DNA of 64,000 bases from Laguncularia racemosa (Eukaryota; Streptophyta; Magnoliopsida; Myrtales; Combretaceae), in NCBI GenBank assembly GCA_037954665.1, contig JBBMOL010000091.1:2604001-2668000 (forward strand), written 5' to 3'. The translations under genes were made by a program, and so were the position numbers. Below are positions 35,141 to 46,118 of this stretch, piece after piece (positions within the stretch are counted from its first letter, which is position 1; each line of letters begins with the position of its first letter). The notes beneath the pieces were generated by a model that did no database searches, was not told the DNA's origin, and saw only the letters and a list, made by a program, of their open reading frames with translations.

Positions 35141-35511
35141 AATGATATAATAAAATGTAACCCTAAAATGTTCTGACAAAGGTATATATATACTTCCCTG
35201 GAAAATATCTAAAAGGGGAAAATATAAACGTACACGTGGAAATAAATAATAATACACACGTCTATTCCCTATCGTATATACGGCCGTGCCTTTAGGCCGT
35301 GTATGTTTCTGGGCATGTGACGAGCGCAGTACACGGCCGTATCCCTGGCCATGCCCGAACCCGTGTATGCTTCTGTGAGGATCCTGATAGAACACATGGC
35401 CGTGTCCCTGGCCGTGCCTGTACCCGTGTAAGCTTCTGTGAAGATCTGACGCGATACACGACCGTGTATCCACCCGTGTGTCAACCTGTGTCCGCCACGA
35501 TGTCCGCATCA
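35141..35511 (-). repeat. G1 3' LTR, right part (after G2)
   Basis: Continues the LTR cut at 24826; ends GTCCGCATCA. Next to it, at 35512-35526, lies the purine-rich tract (minus strand) expected of a 3' LTR. Confidence 0.93.
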
Positions 35512-36767
35512 TTCTCTCCCACCAATGAAGAACTCCACCCCGAGTTCTCTTCTGGATAAAGGGGTTCGTCATCCACGTAGAATGGGGACAAATCAGCCAC
35601 GTTGAAGGTCTTGGAGATTTTCATGCTTTCCGGGAGTCCAACCACATAGGCGTTGTCATTGATCTTGGTGACAATATTGTAGGGCCCATATTTCTTCGGC
35701 TGCCACTTGCTATATGTTTCTACGGGAAAGCGTTCCTTCCTTAAGAACACCATCACTAGGTCTCCCACCTCGAACAACTTCTTCCTCCTATGTTTGTCGG
35801 TGACTTTCTTATACTGCTCATTTACTTTCTCAATTTGTTCCTTTACTTTCGAAGCCACTGTGTGGTACTATTCCGCTAGGTGCTTTGCCACCACATTAGT
35901 CTCCACAAATTTGGGTAAGGAAACTAAGTCCAAAGTGTGAGAAGGTGCCTTGGTATAGACCACTGAAAAGGGTGACTTTCCGGTAGTTCTGTGGATGGAG
36001 TTATTGTAGGCGAACTCTACTTGAGACAGTGCCAGGTCCCATTGTTTTGGCTTCTCTCCACAGATGCTTCTTATCAGATTTCCAAGGGTCCTGTTCGTCA
36101 CTTCAATTTGCCTATCGGTTTGGGGGTGGGCTGTACTGCTGAAGTTAAGAGACGAGTGGAACATGTACCAAAGTGTCCTCCAGAAATGGCTAAGGAATCG
36201 GGTGTCCCTATCAGAAGTGATGGACTTGGGAACTCCATGTAATCTGACCACCTTCTTAAAGAATAGCTTGGCCACGTTTTGGGCATCCGCCGTCTTCCTA
36301 CATGGGATGAAGTGAGCTATCTTGGAAAACCTGTCCACAACTACAAAAACAGTGTTAGCACCTCATTGGGTATGAGGCAAACCTAACACAAAATCCATGG
36401 ATAGATCTTCCCAGATATTCTCAGGTACGGGTAACGGAGTGTACAGCCCCATATTTTGAGAGTGTCCCTTTGATGTCTGACAGATGTAGCATCGTTGCAC
36501 TATCTGACTTACGTCCCTTCTCAACTGAAGCCAATAGTATCTTGCAGCCACTGCTGCTAGTATTTTGTCTCGCCCTAAATGGCCGGCTAATCCCCCTCCA
36601 TGGAGATCTCTGATCACCTTCTCTCTCAAGGAGGATTCAGGGATGTACAGTTGGTTTCCCCTCATCAAATAACCCTCCAGAATGTAATAACTGTCATTAG
36701 GTTCCTTATTGGTGCATTTTCTCCAAGTAACTCCGAAATCTTCATCCGTCTCATACAATTCCTTCAA
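35481..36767 (-). pseudogene. G1 integrase, reading on into the 3' LTR
   Basis: Zinc site HGGGLAGHLGRDK with CYICQTSKGH; core acids D in LSMDFVLGLP, D in SITSDRDTRF and the E of RQIEVTNRT; C-terminal part with FEVGDLVMVFLRKERFP and KYGPYNIVTKINDNAYVVGL. Stops at about 36363 (TGA), 35868 (TAG) and 36768 (TAG) break it. The last ten or so codons lie inside the LTR (below 35511), past the polypurine tract, and the frame closes at 35481. No clear chromodomain fold is visible after the GPY/F-like module. Confidence 0.9.
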
Positions 36768-37029
36768 CTACTCAAATCCAACCACCTCAGCTCTCATAGT
36801 CACTAGCAAATCCGCTCTTCGGCTTAATACGTCGGCCACCTTGTTCTGAACCCCAGATTTATGCATTAGGCGAAATGGGAACTTCTGCAAAAACTGTATC
36901 CATCTAACGTGCATGTCTTTGCAAATGCGGGTCTGATTGCTCAAGTGTTTCAAGGCGACACAATCTGAGTATAAGATAAACTCTTTGCCAACCAAATAGT
37001 GCTCCCACATCCTCAAGGCTCTAACCACG
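36768..37029 (-). pseudogene. G1 RNase H, C-terminal part (after G3)
   Basis: Begins at the G3 insertion with the same reading frame that stops at 48190 and shows LYSDCVALKHLSNQ and KSGVQNKVADVLSRR, the usual end of gypsy RNase H. A TAG at about 36768 separates it from integrase. Confidence 0.9.
37025..37029. repeat. Left target-site duplication of G3 (CCACG)
   Basis: CCACG just before the G3 LTR; the twin is at 48190-48194. Taking out G3 and one copy leaves the G1 RNase H frame uninterrupted. Confidence 0.95.
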
Positions 37030-37294
37030 TGTAAACACCCCATTTTTGCCCTAGGAATCGATAATAATAAAAAATAATCAATTTTCAATTTTTCCCTAAT
37101 TTAGCATAAATAATAAAAATATTCAAAAAATAAAAAATAAATAGGAAAACACATCAATTTTGAAAAATGATTTCAGAAATAGCAATAATAAATAATAAAC
37201 AATTTTTACAAAATTTGGAATTTTCAAAAAATACAAAAAAAATAGAAAAATCGCATTGCATATATGCAATTTGCGAAATTAGAAAAATCAGGAA

Positions 37295-37370
37295 AGTGGG
37301 CTAGCTCAGCTGGTCCGGACCATGGGCTAAGGCGCACGGTGCGGGTGCGAGGTCAGGGGTTCGAAACGCG
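37295..37370 (+). other. tRNA-like segment with Pol III A and B boxes inside the G3 LTR
   Basis: GGGCTAGCTCAGCTGGTC matches a tRNA 5' end with an A box, and GGGGTTCGAAACGCG matches a B box about 50 nt on. The 3' LTR copy (46384-46458) has GGGTTCGAATCGCG, closer to consensus. A full cloverleaf is not evident; it resembles the head of a plant SINE. Confidence 0.6.
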
Positions 37371-37710
37371 GGAGGAGCAATTTCCGCGTTTTGCAATTTT
37401 TTCACTTATCCAGGACACGTGGCAGCATCCGATTGGCTGGAGGAAACGCACGCGCCGGGCGTGTGATCATCGTCTACCTCGAGCCCGAGATCGCCGGCGG
37501 AAGAGGAAATTCGAATTTCGGCCGTTTCGATTCGATTTTTTGCACAAATCCAACAGATCTTCAACATAAATAAGATAAACATTATCTAATTAGAATTAAA
37601 TCGCAACAAATCGAGGGATTGACACAAATCGGAGTTGGTTTTTCTAACTGAAAATCCGATTAGCTTCAATCGGAGGAAATTCGAGCTTATCCAACTCGGT
37701 TTCAAGTGCC

Positions 37711-37719
37711 TATAAATAG
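37711..37719 (+). promoter_or_regulatory. G3 LTR TATA box
   Basis: TATAAATAG, conserved at 46799-46807 in the other LTR; it would start R near 37740. Confidence 0.7.
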
Positions 37720-39074
37720 AGGAGGACAGGAGGAAGCCAGAACACGAAGAAAAAGTGAGAGAAAGAGAGAGAAAGGAGCGAATCGGAGTACGCCGGAGAA
37801 GCTTGAAGCCGAAACCACCGACCGGAGTTAGAGCCACCGCAAGGAGACGTTCTGGGAGTGAACCACCACTACCATTGGACTCAGCAACCTCAAGAAGCTA
37901 GGATTCGACACCTCACCCGCTGCAAAAGGCCGCCGGAACGCCGTGATCGAGCAACCACCGCCGCCGTGTCCGATCGATCCGACCCGACCGACCCGACCCG
38001 ACCCGTGCACCGACCCGAATCCAAGTAAGTCGGGTTTTCTAGATTTTTTATTTATATTTATTTATTTATTCCAAATTTATTATTTGTTATTTATTATTTT
38101 GTTATTTCTTTAGCCATTTATTTATTTGTTGATTTAGGTTTTATTTTCAATAAATAGGAAAATGTAAAAATTAGGTTTTTTAGAATTTAATAATGTAAAA
38201 TAAATAATAAAATATAGAAAAATAATAAAAAATATTAGGAAAATAATAATAAAATTTTAGATGTCAAAATAGGATAAAAAATTCACAAAAATCAACAAAA
38301 ATTCCCCAAAATCACAAAAATCACAAAAATCAACAAAATTCCCAGAAATCACAAAAATAACAAAAAAATCATAAAAATCATGAAAATCATAAAAAAATTC
38401 AAAAATTATAAAAGAATCATAAAAATGAGTTTTATCACTTAGAAAAATCCTTTTCTTCAAATAAATCCAAAATTGATGTTTTTCCTAAAATCATTTTCAA
38501 AATAAAATCAAAGCTTAGGCTTGGAAGTTTTTTTAGAAAAAAAAAATGGTAAGAACATAAACTAAAAGAGGTTTCATAAATTAAAATTCACCAAACCAAC
38601 TTAAGGTTTTCAGAAAAGTGAACTACGGCTTGTTTGATCCTGAGTAGCAGGTACGTAGGCACCCATTCGGGTCAACCCATAAAAATGAATAAAAAATCAT
38701 TTTTTTGAAATAATTCAAGAACATAATAAAAGTAACAGAAACACAATAAAACACATTTCTAAAGATGAACAATTTTAGGAGATTAGGTGGTAACCGTAAA
38801 GGTTTTAATAGGTTAGCCTCCGGACTTAGAAATTCTGGCTTTTCCTTTTCCTCCTTTCACAAAAACGAGAAGAGGAAATAATGACGACTAGTAGTCCAAA
38901 TTAAGACTAATCCGCTCCTTTAGTCTTAATTCAATATTTCCCAACAACAGTTGGGTGGCGACTCCAAAAATCAAACGAAATTCCTAACTCAAGTCGAGGA
39001 TCTATATTAGATGAGCATAGGGTCTAGTCTAGATCGGATTAGGAATGGGAATTCAAAAATTAGACTCGATAGGA

Positions 39075-39092
39075 TGGCGACTCCATTGGGGA
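39075..39092 (+). other. G3 primer-binding site
   Basis: TGGCGACTCCATTGGGGA three bases after the LTR. The same class of site, with C for A, serves G4 (62248-62265). Confidence 0.88.
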
Positions 39093-39576
39093 CCCATGCC
39101 AGTAGGCTAAGCCACCTGAATCTTCGAATTGTTCTCTTTAAGAAATGTGTTTCAATTATTACTCTGTTACTAACTTTTCAGGGATTAGTTAGATTTTGAA
39201 TTTTCTTTACTATGGGGGTTTGCATGCATATGTGTGTGTGAGTAGATGCGGTCGAACCCGGGCCGTCCTAGAAACCTAAGACGGGGAGCCATTGTGTAGG
39301 TTTCGGGCGAAGTGAGTTGATTCACCGTTCGTGACCGATTAGGCTACCCCACCCTATGCTTCGATATGGCTTGAGATCCATTTCTTCGAGAATACGGGAG
39401 GCCATAGAGCTTGGGAACCAATTAGAACCAACCTGCTTGCATACATAACATCACAAGGGGTTGACAATTGGATGACAATGTAATGGTTTGTTATTTTGTT
39501 CATGGAGTTCGAATTTATTTCCCTGTAATGCTTTCATAGTCTTGTTTGTAATTAGGCGATTTCTTATTGTAAATAG

Positions 39577-40475
39577 ATGGCTAGCACTACAGTCGACCGT
39601 CTCATCCGCAAAGAAATTCGGGTGTACAAACCTTTGGACCCAAAATTGGTACTGGACCATTGGTTTACCTTGTACAACCTAGAGGAGCAGGCCTTCATCC
39701 AGCAAAAGATCGGTTCCATCCTCTCACTGACAAAGATAGAGGTGAGTTTGCCTTTGGTACGGACTATGCTCCACCTATGAGAAATAGAGCCCGCAACTTT
39801 CTTCATTGGGCCACGCGAGATCACCCCCACTCAAGACCAAAGCCAGGGTTTAACAATTAGAAGCCGTCATCAACGGGAAGCCTGAGTCTCCACAACAGAA
39901 GACCAAGAGAGCTAGGAAATAGATTATCATTGTAATCTTTTATTCTTTGAGTATCGAACTCCAAAAATTTTCAATATTAATAAAAGCAAAGTTTCAATAT
40001 TACATCGTCAATCAATTGTCAACCTTTTTATTTTTAGCATCCGTGTGACACATGCATAGCATTTGCATACATCATACTAAAAAAGAAAAAATGCGCGCCA
40101 GGTATCAAAATAGCTCCCAAGCAACCGAACCCTCCCAGAAGCCCAATTTACACTCATTCAAGAACCAGAATGGCAAATAGTGGCAACAACAGTGACAATC
40201 GCAATAAGACCAGTGTTGACTACATTCCTATAGCCAGGGAAGAAGCACAGGCAAGAAGTGTCAAAGGCAGAATGAAGGAAAAGCCAAGCAACACCCAGAT
40301 GTGCATCCCACCTCTCCAACAATCTTTCCGAAAGGCAAACATCATTCAAGAGCTGCGGATAAATGAAGAGTACGACAGCAAAGGGAAATCAACCCCCCAC
40401 ACGTCCAACCAGCATCCGGCTCTGAACAATTGGTTTTGTTATCCTATCAGTAGCGCTAGGTTAGCTCAAAAGTAG
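39577..40475 (+). pseudogene. G3 gag remnant
   Basis: An ATG at 39577 opens 67 codons (MASTTVDRLIRKEIRVYKPL), then AT-rich non-coding DNA, then a 101-codon stretch at 40170-40475 in another frame. Tat gag genes normally run well over a kilobase with a capsid domain and zinc knuckle; none is present here, nor a protease motif. Large internal deletion is the simplest reading. Confidence 0.6.
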
Positions 40476-40639
40476 AGAAAAATTATTAAACAAATTTTAT
40501 TAAGACTCTTTATCAAGTTCAATTATAATTTGTTTTTTTCCTTCTTATATATATATGCTTTCATTTTACTCAGATCTCCTACTATCGAACATCAGGGATA
40601 TTTCGCGTAGGTAGAAAGTAAGAACGCTGATATCGTTTC

Positions 40640-43345
40640 CAACGCTGCTGGGTCAGTTGTTGAAGGCGATATCTTAGGCCACGAAATAATACAAGAAAAT
40701 TGGCTAAAACATGAACAAAGCGGAATTTCGATCGATGAGCCTGTGGAGACAGTAAATCTAGGAAGCATGGAAAACCCTAAAAACCTCAAAATCGGGACCA
40801 GTTTAAGTGCCGAGCAAAAATGTGAGATAACCGAGCTATTAACGGAATATGCAGATGTGTTTGCCTGGTCATATGGTGACATGCCAGGGCTAGACCAATC
40901 GATAGTGGTTCATAGGCTTCCCACAAGGGAAGATGTCAAACCTAAAAAACAAAAACTGAGAAGATTTAGGCCTGACATCTTGCTAAAAATCAAAGAAGAA
41001 GTCAAGAAACTGCTAGAAGTAGGGTTCATTGAAGTATCCGATTACCCAGAATGGGTAGCGAATATAGTCCTCGTCATGAAAAAGAATGGAAAAGTACGCG
41101 TATGCGTAGACTTTCGGGACTTAAACCAAGCCACGCCAAAGGATAACTTCCCCCTACCTCATATTGATGTTCTAGTAGACAACACTGCGAGAAACCATCT
41201 CTTCTCATTCATGGACGGTTTCTTAGGATATAATCAAATAAAAATGGCTGAAGAAGATAAAACCAAAACGACTTTCATCACAACATGGGGAACTTTCTGT
41301 TACAAAGTCATGCCTTTCGGTTTGAAGAACGCCGGGGCGACGTATCAGAGAGCCATGGTCGCTATACTTCACGACATGATACATCGTGAGGTGGAAGTAT
41401 ATGTCGACGACATGATAGCCAAATCCAAAGAAGGAGAAAGCCATATAGGTATCCTGACAAAATTTTTCAAACGACTGAGAAAGTTCCAGCTTAAGTTAAA
41501 CCCAGAAAAATGCACTTTTGGGGTCATAACGGGGAAATTGTTAGGGTTTGTCATAAGCCAGGAGGGCATTAGAATCGACCCTGACAAGGTGAAATCTATA
41601 TTAGAGTTACCTTCCCCATGCTCCGTTAAAGAAGTAAGAAGCTTACTGGGAAGATTAAATTACATAGCTCGATTTATCTCACAGCTTACCGACAAATGCC
41701 GACCACTATTCCGTCTGTTGAAGAAGAACGCCGCAATAAAAGGGACAACGAATGCGAAGAGGCATTCAGGACAATCAAAGACTACCTTATAAAACCTCCG
41801 GTCTTGATAGTCCCGAAACAAGGAAAGCCCTTATTCTTATACCTCACTATACTCCCTGAATCCATGGGATGTGTGCTGGGGCAGAAAGATGACGAGGGAA
41901 GAGAGCGTTCCATATATTATCTGAGCAAGAAGTTCACAGATGGGGAACAGAGGTACTCGGAGGTGGAGAAGACGTGTTGTGCGTTAATTTGGGTTATGCA
42001 CCGGCTAAGGCAGTATACCCTTTATTACCATATTGAGCTACTGATAAGACATGATCCCTTGAAATACTTGGCAGAGAAACCAGCTTTGATAGGGAGAATC
42101 TCTAAGTGGCAAATGCTCCTATCTGAGTTCGACATCACATACGTAAATCAGAACTCAATGAAAGGGCAAGCCTTAGCCGACCAATTGGTGGAACACCCTG
42201 TCGAAACAGATTCCCAAGAACTACAGGCCCAGTTTCCAGACGAGAATATATTGACAATGGAGGATATGCCGGAAGAAGACTTTGGGGTAGAACAGAATGC
42301 AACATGGAAACTTTTTTTCGATGGAGCCGCTAATGTATTCGGTTGTGGGGTTGGGGCGGTATTGATATTCCCGGACGGCACGCAATTCCCTGCAGCGACG
42401 AGACTTACATTTCCCTATATCAATAATATCGCAGAATATGAAGCATGTATTCTTGGCCTCAAAATGGCCTGTCAAATGGGAATCCGTGAATTAGAAGTAT
42501 ATGGGGATTCGTCGCTCATCATACTACAGACAAGAGGGGAATACAAGACTAAAGACCCCAAACTGGTACCGTATCATCAACACTTGACAGAGCTAATTGA
42601 AAAATTCAAGGTAATCACTTTCACATACATCCCGAGAACTCAGAATCAGTTCGCAGATGCCCTAGCCACACTAGCATCTATGATCCAGATAACAGGAGGA
42701 GCCGAAGTTCAACCGATGAAAATAGACATTGAAAGTCGGCCCGCCTACTGTTTAACAATTGAAAAGATACAAGATAACAAACCCTGGTATCACGACATCA
42801 AGACCTTTCTCCAAGAAGGTAAATACCCCGAAATGGCTAGCAAGAATGACCAAAGAACACTCAGAAGGTTAGCAAGCCATTTCCTATTAAGTGGGTCTAT
42901 TCTCTACAAGAGATCAGCTGATACCACCTTGTTAAGATGTGTGGACAAAGATGAAGCACGCGAACTGATGAAGGAAGTACATGAAGGAGTATGTGGACCT
43001 CATATGAATGGCTACATGTTGGCCCGAAAAATCATGAGGTTGGGATATTATTGGTTGACTATGGAATCAGATTGCATAAAATATGTCAAGCACTGTCATC
43101 TGTGTCAAGTCTACGCAAACCAGATAAATGCTCTGCCCAACGAGCTACATTTGTTATTGGCGCCATGGCCATTCTCCATGTGGGGAATCGACATAATTGG
43201 CCCTATCACTCCGACAACATTCAACGGCCATAGATTTATACTGGTAGCGATTGATTACTTCACCAAGTGGGTAGAAGCTTCATCATACGCCAATGTCACA
43301 AAAGGGGTAATAGTCCACTTCTTAAAAAGGGACATAATAGCCTGA
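40640..43345 (+). pseudogene. G3 RT, RNase H and second (archaeal-type) RNase H; one frameshift
   Basis: RT (40743-41690) has VCVDFRDLNQ and catalytic VYVDDM. Near 41740 a one-base loss shifts the frame; RNase H continues to about 42190 (RSIYYLSKKFTDGEQRYSEV, HDPLKYLAEKP). A second RNase H of archaeal type runs from about 42300 to 42690: LFFDGAANVFGCGVGAVL, EYEACILGLKMA, VYGDSSLIILQTRGEY and QNQFADALATLA, with its D, E and D residues in place. The integrase zinc site (HEGVCGPHMNG with CHLCQVYA) and first core D (WGIDIIGPI) follow in the same frame up to the TGA at 43343. The extra RNase H is known only from the Tat group among plant gypsy elements. Confidence 0.93.
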
Positions 43346-44032
43346 TATGGAGTTCCTGAGTCCATCATCACCGACAACGGTACCAATCTCAACAACAAAT
43401 TGATGACAGGTTTATGTCAACAATTCCACATAAACCACAGAAATTCAACTCCCTACCGACCTTAAATAAACGGGGCAGTAGAAGCAGCTAACAAAAATAT
43501 CAAGAAGATCATCGAGAAAATGACAACAACTTACAAAGATTGGCATGAAATGTTACCGTTTGCTCTCATGGCTTACAGGACTTCAATAAGAACATCTATT
43601 GGAGCTACCCCTTACTCATTGGTATATGGTACAAAGGCAGTGCTACCAGTTGAAGTTGAGATACCATCATTCAGAATCCTGTCAGAAACTCGGTTAGCCG
43701 AATCAGATTGGGTAAAGAAGAGGCTTGATCAACTGAATCTGATTGATGAAAGAAGACTTACCGCATTATGTCATGGCCAGTGTTACCAACAAAGAATGGC
43801 CCGAGCATTTAACAAGAAGATGAGACCTCGGTACTTTAAAGAGGGGGATCTGGTGTTAAGGAAGGTTCTCCCAAATGCCCAAGACTCCAGAGGAAAATTC
43901 ACCCCAAACTATGAAGGCCCCTATGTGGTGAAAAAGGTTCTGTCAGGAGGTGCTCTGATATTAACTCAGATGGATGGTCCCGAGCTGAGAGACCTCATGA
44001 ACTCAGATGCTGTAAAGATGTACTATTCTTAG
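43346..44032 (+). pseudogene. G3 integrase, C-terminal half
   Basis: Continues after TGA 43343-43345 (relatives have Arg) with SIITDNGTNLNNK, then TAA 43463-43465 (relatives have Gln), then the catalytic E in GAVEAANKN and an open frame from 43520 to the natural end at 44032. The end part includes FKEGDLVLRKVLPNAQDSRG and NYEGPYVVKKVLSGGALIL, the GPY-type module. D, D and E are all present; only two C-to-T-type stops disable it. Confidence 0.92.
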
Positions 44033-44530
44033 GCAAGGAAATTGAAATTTCGTTAATGTTAATGAAAACCAATATTCGGTGTAAATTTTGTTGAGTCAAG
44101 TTTTTACTTTTTACAAGCAAAGTTAATATCCCTGAATGATCAATAATCCAAATCAATTCGCACCATAACAAATATTCTTAAACACATTACCCACCATTTC
44201 ACCAATGAAAAATGGACACTAAAATGATAATGAATCTTAATATGGTTTGTGATATAATCCTATCTATTTTTGAGCATTAAAACTGAGTGCGTTATTAGGA
44301 TAACATTACCATCAAATTGTGTATAAAGAAAGGGAGCACATCAAAATTGTCGACCCTGTGTCAAGATAAGAAGAAATGAAGCAGAAGCAAACCAGCCCGA
44401 AGGTTCGGTTGTTTGGTTGCTATCCACGATAAACTGGCAAGCATATTAAAATAAATAACTATCATCATATCATCATATCATCACATCATTTAGTTCAGGC
44501 TGTAAAAAGTATATTCAGAAGCATAAGATG

Positions 44531-45960
44531 AGTCAGCCCATAGTGGGGCACTTGTCTGAACATGCCCTTTAATAGGGTGGTCAGCCCAAAAAGGGGCACT
44601 TCCCTAGATCTCTCAAGGTTAGCCCACATGGGGCACCTTTTGAGCCATCATTTTCATCATAGGGTAGTCAGCCCAAAAAAAGGGGCACTTCCCTAGATCT
44701 CTTCAAAGGTCGGTTTATAAAGAAGCCTTCCTAGATATCATTTTTTATATTAGGTTAGTCAGCCCATAGGGGGCACTTTCCTAAAACTTTGTCCTCATGG
44801 TCAGCCCATAGGGGGCACTTTTTTAGGCAAATTCAAATCTAGGTTAGTCAGTCCATAGAGGGCACTTTCCTAAAACTTTGTCCTCATGGTTAGCCTATAG
44901 GGGGCACTTTTTGAGGCAAATTCAAATCCAGGATAGTCAGCCCATAGGGGGCACTTTCCTAAAAACCTTATTCTCATGGTCAGCCCATAGGGGGCACTTT
45001 CCTAAAACTTTGTCCTCATGGTTAGCCCATATGGGGCACTTTTTGAGGAAAATTTAATTGCAGGTTAGTCAGCCCATAGGGGGTACTTTCCTAAAACTTT
45101 GTCCTCATGGTTAGCCCATAGGGGGCACTTTTTGAGGCAAATTCAAATCCAGGATAGTCAGCCCATAGGGGGCACTTTTTGAGACAAGTCTAATCTAGGT
45201 TAGTCAGCCCATAGGGGGCACTTTCCTAAAACTTTGTCCTCATGGTCAGCCCATAGGGGGCACTTTTTGAGGCAAAGTTCAATTCCAGGTTAGTCAGCCC
45301 ATAGGGGGCACTTTCCTAAAAAAACCTTGTCCTCATGGTTAGCTCATAGGGGGGCACTTTTTGAGACAAGTTCAATTCCAAGTCAGTCAGCCCATAGGGG
45401 GCACTTTCCTAAAAACCTTGTTCTCATGGTCAGCCCATAGGGGGCACTTTTTGAGACAAGTCCAATCCAGGTTAGTCAGCCCATAGGGGGCACTTTCCTA
45501 AAACTTTGTCCTCATGGTCAGCCCATAGGGGGCACTTTTTGAGGCAAAGTTCAATTCCAGGTTAGTCAGCCCATAGGGGGCACTTTCCTAAAAATTTGTT
45601 CTCATGGTTAGCCCATATGGGGCACTTTCCTAAAAATCTACCTCAAGGTTAGCTCATAAGAGGCACTTTTTGAGGCATTCAATTCAAGGTTAGTCGGCCC
45701 ATGAGGGGCACTTTCCTAAACTCTCCCGATTAGTCAGCTCCTGGGGCACTTTTCGGAAATATTCTTCCAAACAGTTGCTAGTCTAACAAGACGCTTCTGT
45801 TGATAGGTAGCCAGCTCATAAGGGCGCTTCCTAAGTAAATCTTCTTTCCAAGGTTGCAAGTCTGATAAGACGCTTTCTATCATCATTTCTCATACATTCC
45901 TACACAATGATGGAGACAAGTCCATTGCTAATTAGTCAGCCCATAAAGCACTTTTTGGGA
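44531..45960 (+). repeat. G3 tandem-repeat tract (GTCAGCCCATAGGGGGCAC units)
   Basis: About thirty copies of a 40-45-bp unit built on GTCAGCCCATAGGGGGCACTT, alternating between CCTAAAACTTTGTCCTCATG and TTTGAGGCAAATTCAA tails, so the higher-order period is about 86 bp. Units decay towards both ends. The tract lies between integrase and 3' LTR, where Tat/Ogre elements usually carry tandem repeats. Confidence 0.95.
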
Positions 45961-46104
45961 AGGAACATTACCTTGAATTGTTAGGAACATCTTAAATCGT
46001 AGGATTATTAGCTCTTGGAGCATTCTCCTACCAAAACCTAATTCAAAAGGCCAAAAATGGTGTCTTTTGTTTATCTTTGTAGTCAAGTTTTTCAAACTTT
46101 ACCA

Positions 46105-46118
46105 TAAAGAGGGGCAGC
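46105..46118 (+). other. G3 polypurine tract
   Basis: AAAGAGGGGCAGC directly before the 3' LTR; it primes plus-strand DNA synthesis in LTR elements. Confidence 0.88.

Larger units (their letters stand above)
37030..39071 (+). repeat. G3 5' LTR
   Basis: Starts TGTAAACACCCC, ends GACTCGATA (3' copy: GACTCGACA). It contains a tRNA-like segment (37295-37370), a TATA box (37711) and a run of degenerate CAAAAATCA repeats (38280-38410). Confidence 0.95.

Noticed and set aside
44531..45960. Regular repeats considered as a CRISPR-like array
   Set aside because: Units are directly joined with repeated, not unique, spacers; it is a retroelement tandem repeat in a plant genome.
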